Positions 58,951 to 64,000 of a stretch of 64,000 bases of DNA are shown here, in pieces. The DNA is from Gnetum montanum (Eukaryota > Streptophyta > Gnetopsida > Gnetales > Gnetaceae), in the NCBI GenBank assembly GCA_015680685.1, contig MNCI01036530.1, positions 168,610 through 232,609 on the forward strand. Direction: 5' to 3'. Position 1 is the stretch's first letter, and every line of letters starts with the position of its first letter. A program made the position numbers and the translations under genes. Below the pieces are notes generated by a model. That model saw nothing but the letters and a program-made list of their open reading frames with translations. It was not told the DNA's origin and ran no database searches.

Positions 58951-59896
58951 AATAAATTAGGTATGTTATTAATTCTTGGCCTATATGACCCTTTTTATGG
59001 GTCTCAAAATAGTTAATTGGTTACAAAAGAGGTTGAGATTGCCATGGATTTCTTCTTGAGCATTGAATCCTAATTATTGTAAGACTTTAAATAATGGATT
59101 AAAAGGATAATTTTCTATAACTTGAAAGCTAAATTTGACCATTCCATTGCATCTAGAAGGTTCAAATATATTGGAATCAATTTTTTTTGGTTAAAAATAG
59201 ACTCCAAATTCAAAGGTTATGGTCATTTCAAATTTGTAAAAACTTGCATGGTTTTTGAGATTTCCCAAGAGGCCATCCATCCTAGTTTTACTCTAAGACA
59301 AGCATGCTCAATGATGAAGTTTTTATCCCCATTGTTATAAAGGTGCCAAATTTGAATTTTGAAAATACTTTTGTACATTTTTAATTTAAATTAATGGCTT
59401 GATGATGGAAAATTTAAATTTTCCATCAACTATTGAGCATTTTGAAATTTCCATTAGTTGCTAGAATTTTGAATTTTTTGTCTATTGATGAAGAATTTTC
59501 CTGTTACATGATAGCAAGATTATGATTGTAATAGCTGTGGTGGTATGTTGGTGATAGAGTCTAGGGAGGTTGCTAGTGTTGTGGATGGCCAAGCTAAGCA
59601 CATGATCAGTGATGCAGTGGTGTAGCATTTTTTGCCGTTGGTTGCCATGACTTGTGGAGGGGGAAGAAGGGGTTTTTTCTCTCTCTTTTTTTTTTATTAA
59701 AAAGATAACATAGTGAAGTCTACGTAGGTCTCCCCAAAATCTATGCAGCCCTCCATTAGGCCTACATAGCCCTTTACTAGGCCCATTTTAGGACCTGTGT
59801 GGTCTCTCTAGGTCCCACGTGGCCTAGCACTAGGCTCATACAATCCTTCACAAGCATGTGTGACCTCTATTTCATAGGGCATTGGATGGCATTGAA
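58951..59896. other. Leader/LTR-like sequence, no gene seen
   Basis: Lies where the 5' leader and LTR of the second chromovirus should be. No LTR partner of the sequence left of 54263 is visible. From 59700 the base composition becomes clearly richer in G and C, with repeated CTACRTAG and AGGCC pieces. Confidence 0.35.
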
Positions 59897-60129
59897 GGAT
59901 GCCTATGATTGTGGCATTGAAGCCCATGGGGGTGCCTGTGATTGACAACATCATTAGTTGTAAGGTGCTTGTGATTGATGATGTTTGAAGTTGTAGGGAT
60001 GCATGTGATTCATGGCATCATTAGCGCCAGGGGTGCTTGTGATTGGCAGCGTTATCAACACCAGGGATGCCTATGATTGACAGTGTCATCATCATTAGGG
60101 ATGCTTATGATTCATGGCATCGTCAGTAG
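59897..60129. repeat. 34-bp minisatellite, seven units
   Basis: Units start at 59897, 59931, 59964, 59997, 60031, 60065 and 60099 and follow GGATGCYTRTGATTSRYRGC then RTCATYANYRYYAG. Lengths are 33-34 bp (last 31). Divergent but regular in phase. Non-coding. Confidence 0.85.
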
Positions 60130-60239
60130 GTAATGGACATGGTATGGTAATGGTAGGTAGAACACGAGAGAGTGGTGGCAAGCACATGGAAGCATGACAG
60201 TAGGCTTAGGTGTGGGCAGTGATGGTTGTGGATCATCGA

Positions 60240-60292
60240 GCACAGGCAGTAGGTGTAGGTGCAGGTGCAGGTGTAGGTGGTGGTGGCTATAG
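60240..60292. repeat. GGTGCA/GGTGTA hexamer microsatellite
   Basis: GTAGGTGTAGGTGCAGGTGC and onward to GGTGGTGGTGG. It produces artificial His-Leu and Thr-Cys repeat reading frames on the minus strand, which are not genes. Confidence 0.8.
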
Positions 60293-60479
60293 ATCGATGG
60301 TGACATAGCCCAATAGGTAACATGTAGCATGTGATGCCCTTGGCTAGACTTTGAGCTAAAACTTTGCAAGCCCTTGGGGCTAGCCCCTTTGATGCCATTG
60401 ACCCTTGGCTCTTGTCGGTTGTGGCTGGCAGCATCATTGGTCATGGGCTGGCAGTAGGGTTGGTCATGGCCCTGCCAAA

Positions 60480-60974
60480 GTTTTTCTTTAAATAAATAAA
60501 ATTTTAAAATTAACTTTAAAATTAAAAAATAAACAATTTTTTAATTTTAAAATTGCATGTAATCTGTGAAATTCTATATCTCCCAAACCATAAGTTAGAT
60601 TTTGAAGAAATTGGTATCGTTGGAAGTGTCTTTGAGAGTATTATGCATTGAGCTAAAGATAATGTTATTTTGGTGAACCTAGAAATCAAAAAATTAGAAA
60701 AAGTGAGCATTAGATTTATTTAGTTATTAATTAAATTAATTTAATACTTCTTGTTTTCTCCTACCTAGATTCTTGCTGTGCTCTTATATATATGAAAAGA
60801 AGAAACACTTTGCCCATCATAGCTCAGTATTAGTAGAAGATTAAAGAATTCCATTAGTGAAGAAGCTTGAAGATTTTTGCCATTAAGATAAATGATTTTT
60901 TTTCTTTTAACATCATCATCATGATCCGAAAGAATCCTACCTAGGCTTCTTCTTTAGCTCTAGGTAGCTCTACA
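60480..60974. other. Spacer with LTR-promoter-like sequence
   Basis: No coding region. CTCTTATATATATGAAAAG at 60781-60799 followed by CATCATAGCTCAG could be a plus-strand LTR TATA region, but no repeat partner was found. Confidence 0.25.
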
Positions 60975-62830
60975 TTGGTGTCCATTCTTTTTCATCAAAA
61001 TAGTGCAGTTACTACTTCAAATCGTATGCATGACTTACTTGGAAAAGAGGGGTTTCAATTCCTTATCACTTCTCAATTGTCCAAGTTACTGATCTTCCCT
61101 ATTTTCAAGTCAAGTGAGTGTAAAGACCTAATAATTCAATGGTGTAATCTTTATAATAATATTATAAGCACCACTTTCCAACTATTTTTTGATCTAATAA
61201 TGATTATTTCATCTGATATTTGAAAAACCTTAGGTTTTTACTAAGGGGAGGATCCTTTAATTCCATTACTTTTCTCCCATAAATATAAATCATTTTGCCA
61301 AAAGGAATTATCTAATTATGTTATTGATTCTGCTATTGAAAAAAATCAATTTCATTGTGGAAATTTCATCCATGAAACTCATTTTGAATTATGTCAATTC
61401 ATCCATAGTAAGGTTTTGTTGCATCAACACCAATCTTATGTTACTACTTTTTCCATCTATATACTTCATGGTGCCATAAATAGTCGAGTTTATGATTGGT
61501 CATAGTCTTGTTTTTTTTCTTTTTATAAGGCCATGAGTGGAGTAGCTGCCACCAAACAAAATCCCAATAAACCATATACCATATGTTGCATACCCTTGAT
61601 CATGTGTTTAATTCTTAGTTACAATCCTTTGACCAAACTCTTTAGCTAATATGATTCTAGTTTATGTCCTAAATTTCTTGAAGAATATAGAATTATGAAG
61701 AGTAAAATCCAAGGTAGCAAAAAGGATCAATTGTTTTTTTAGTAGGCCAAAAATTAAGAAGGAAGCAGTGAGGTATTTTATAGATTTATGTATTTTTATA
61801 TTTTTTTAGTTCTTATGTTTCTTCATGTATTTTTTAGGAGTGAAATCTAGAATGTAGAATGAACCTATCCAAGATGCACAAATTTCAAAAGAAGGTTCTT
61901 AGACTACATAGGTTGAATGTACTTCACCTATTCAAGGGGCTTCAACCTTTGAGAGAGTTTAGTCATGAGAAAAAATCACACTTACCACTTCCAAGGTATA
62001 TATATAAAATATATAATAACTTTTTTAATTTCTTATTTATTTTCCTAATAAATTTTTTTTTTGCAAAGGCAATGTACTAGGCAAGGTTCTAGTGGCCTAG
62101 TAGTTGTATAGAAAACCCAACAAAAAACCCAACCACAAGCTTAATAACATTCCCAACAACAAACGCAATAACAAAGTACAAGAAAAGATAAACAAAAGGA
62201 ACTAGAGGCAAGATTTAATTATTTGAAGGTTTGAATACTTTCCTTTTTCCTTTCTTATATCTTGTATGATGTTAATCTTTTTGTATTACAAATGTCTCTG
62301 GAGCGATGATACTTGATTCAAGAGATGGATATAGATGATGCAAATGCCACTTTTGAATAGACTTCCATTCCTCCATCTAGATCATCAGGCATGCTTTCTT
62401 TTTCTATGATACTTGTAAGAGATACTTTTCCATAGGCAAAGTCAACATCAACTTTTGAGTTTGTTCTAGTGGTTCCTTTTTCTTTATCTTAGGTTCTCCT
62501 TATTCGATGGGATAGATAGTGGTAGTTGTTGAAGAAGAACTCATGCTTCTTTGGCATCTTGGTTAATGGATTTCTAATAAAAAACCCTATTTTATTCATG
62601 AGAATGTCTTCCACTTACAGAAGTCTCAATCATGCAACTTCAAGGTAGACTATGATTTAGTATAGGTTGGAGTTCCATCATCTTTGCATTCAATTCCCAA
62701 GGATGCTTTGAAAGTTGTCAAAGATCTAGAGCAACTCTTGGGAGAGTTGGAGAGTGCAACATGCCTAGCTTGTGATTTGGACATTTGTGAATGGTTCCTT
62801 CAAATTTACAACAATTGGTTTTAGGTAAAT
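60975..62830 (+). pseudogene. Degenerate coding-like region, family unknown
   Basis: Plus-strand frames are protein-like with many stops: an open 82-codon piece at 60975-61223 (NRMHDLLGKEGFQFLITSQL), FIHETHFELCQFIHSKVLLH near 61367-61426, HGAINSRVYDW, KAMSGVAATKQNPNKPYTIC near 61530-61589, a Gln/Thr-rich tract near 62095-62200, and MDIDDANATFE near 62327. The layout (globular start, Gln-rich middle, acidic end) resembles first ORFs of plant gypsy-type elements, but no motif proves it. Confidence 0.3.
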
Positions 62831-63312
62831 GGTTCTTATTCTTTTCTCTTCTTTTTTTTTGTTCATAACTCATAATTTTAGTCTTTTTTGTGCAAAGAAA
62901 AGAGAAGGAATGACAAAAGAACATGGGTGATCGATTAATTTAGATAGAGATGATGAAGTCCCAACTTAAGAGAAAGGAGGAATTAGTAGCTATTGCAAGG
63001 AGTGCAACTAAGTACATCAAACAATTGTGTGAAAGATTGTCTAATATAAGGTAGTGCTTAGCAAGAAAGATGCCACTAATGAAGAATGGAAAGTAGATTT
63101 GAAGATAGTTTGCAATCTCCTTGACTATTTCCAATGAAACAAATGATCACTATTTTCTTATTCCTTTGATTTCACATCTTCCTCATTCTTATATTTGACT
63201 TCTTTCCTTTCCATATTATGCTTGGATGTACTTTTGTTACACAATAATAAAAAATAAAATAATATTTTTCTTCTATTTTGGCATTTTGCTTGGATGTACT
63301 TGTGTTACATAA
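62831..63312. other. No gene seen; short direct duplication
   Basis: Non-coding. A TTGCTTGGATGTACTTKTGT unit followed by TACAYAAT occurs twice, at about 63217-63245 and 63288-63316, the second copy running into the LTR start. Confidence 0.4.
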
Positions 63313-64000
63313 TGATGAAGTGTCATTCAGTTAATGCATCGACTTGGTCGCGTATATGCTGCCACGTTGACGCGGGCCCATCGACATAGCCTTCCTGTGT
63401 CGATGTGGCCCCGTTTATGTAGCTGCCTATCCCGGCCTATAAATAAGAGGGCCTTCCACCTCATTTCGGCACCTTTCAGTTAGTTGTAGCGAAGCCCTTG
63501 CATTTTTTTCCATAGAAGTTAGATTATTTTCTCAATGCATGCCTGCAGTGTGATGTTTGTAATTGTACGGCACCTTTATTCAAGTGTGACGTACTTGGAC
63601 ATGCACATGACTAGAAATAAAGATTGATATTACTTCATCATTGCGGCATTCACTTAGTGTTAATTATTTAATTGTTATTGTTATTTATTGTTTTCTTAGT
63701 TAATATTTCTTTATCATCATTTACTATTCCTGTTGTTACATGCGGAATGAGTACGACTTAATCAAGAGCATTTAAGTGTGACTACTTGGTAACCTAGTAG
63801 CATATCTAGGATCTATGCTTGGTAATCCCAGTAGTAGTTGTGCATGAGGTCCAAGATGTATACAGATGATTAAGGAACGGATGCTCATCGCACTTAGGTT
63901 AGCTTAGAATTCATTTCCTATTACTCGTTAGTTTAATCAAGATTATTTCCCATTGTCTCTAGGAGTAGCATTAGTTTAGGATCACATCATACGCCGCACT
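63313..64000 (+). repeat. LTR of the TGATGA...TCATCA family, copy 4, cut by the window end
   Basis: Starts TGATGAAGTGTC. TATA box TATAAATA at 63438-63445. The part from about 63550 matches copy 1 closely: TGTAATTGTACGG, GTACTTGGACATGCACATGA, GTGTGACTACTTGGTAACC and CTTGGTAATCCCAGT. The upstream part has GTCGA/TCGAC-rich repeats in place of the GATATCG repeats of copy 1. Could be a solo LTR or the 5' LTR of an element lying beyond the window. Confidence 0.85.
63438..63445 (+). promoter_or_regulatory. LTR TATA box
   Basis: TATAAATA followed by AGAGGG, at the same place relative to the conserved 3' part as in copy 1 (12697). Confidence 0.6.

Noticed and set aside
60112-60444. Two long overlapping minus-strand ORFs with His-Leu and Thr-Cys-Tyr repeats
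   Set aside because: They are translations of the GGTGCA microsatellite and the GC-richer tract in two frames, with no domain or start context.

Overview
The window is nuclear DNA of a seed plant with a large, repeat-rich genome. It is AT-rich, it carries one plant-type split gene with seven GT-AG introns, and nearly everything else is decayed LTR retrotransposons of plant lineages (Athila/Tat-type and chromovirus Ty3/gypsy, Ty1/copia). Nothing bacterial, organellar or viral-episomal is visible. The species cannot be named from sequence alone.

Layout. 1-5330: broken Athila/Tat-type gypsy element, plus strand. 6650-8960: remnants of a plant-transposon ORF. 9242-14430: Ty1/copia element, plus strand, split inside its reverse transcriptase by a solo LTR (12538-13376) with a 5-bp target duplication. 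15807-15878: degenerate tRNA-Ala(UGC). 16230-17490: Pif1-like helicase pseudogene. 17815-18217: small MITE-like and dispersed repeats. 18925-22895 (minus strand): the only intact host gene, an eight-exon SPF30/SMNDC1-type Tudor splicing factor of 293 codons. 24357-32478 (minus): a decayed chromovirus with both LTRs, its integrase holding a tandem triplication and another solo LTR (26626-27508). 34087-37900 (minus): LTR, polypurine tract and a degenerate coiled-coil-like ORF that I cannot assign. 40080-54250 (minus): a nest in which an Athila/Tat-type element (pieces at 40080-41640 and 49260-52400) is split by a Ty1/copia tandem sharing a middle LTR, itself split by a solo chromovirus LTR (44952-45986). 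54263-58950 (minus): second chromovirus with a nearly open reverse transcriptase. 59700-60480: GC-richer stretch with a 34-bp minisatellite. 60975-62830: degenerate coding-like sequence. 63313-64000: LTR of the same family as the two TSD-flanked solo LTRs, running off the window.

How it fits together. The SPF30 gene is an island among dead elements. Solo LTRs, nested insertions and LTR sharing show repeated insertion followed by recombinational loss. Many in-frame stops are TAG at positions where the family has CAG, the mark expected from deamination of methylated CHG sites. At least three LTR families carry palindromic repeat arrays in the likely U3. No defence, CRISPR or operon-like system is present. 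The least explained object is the 34087-37900 element.
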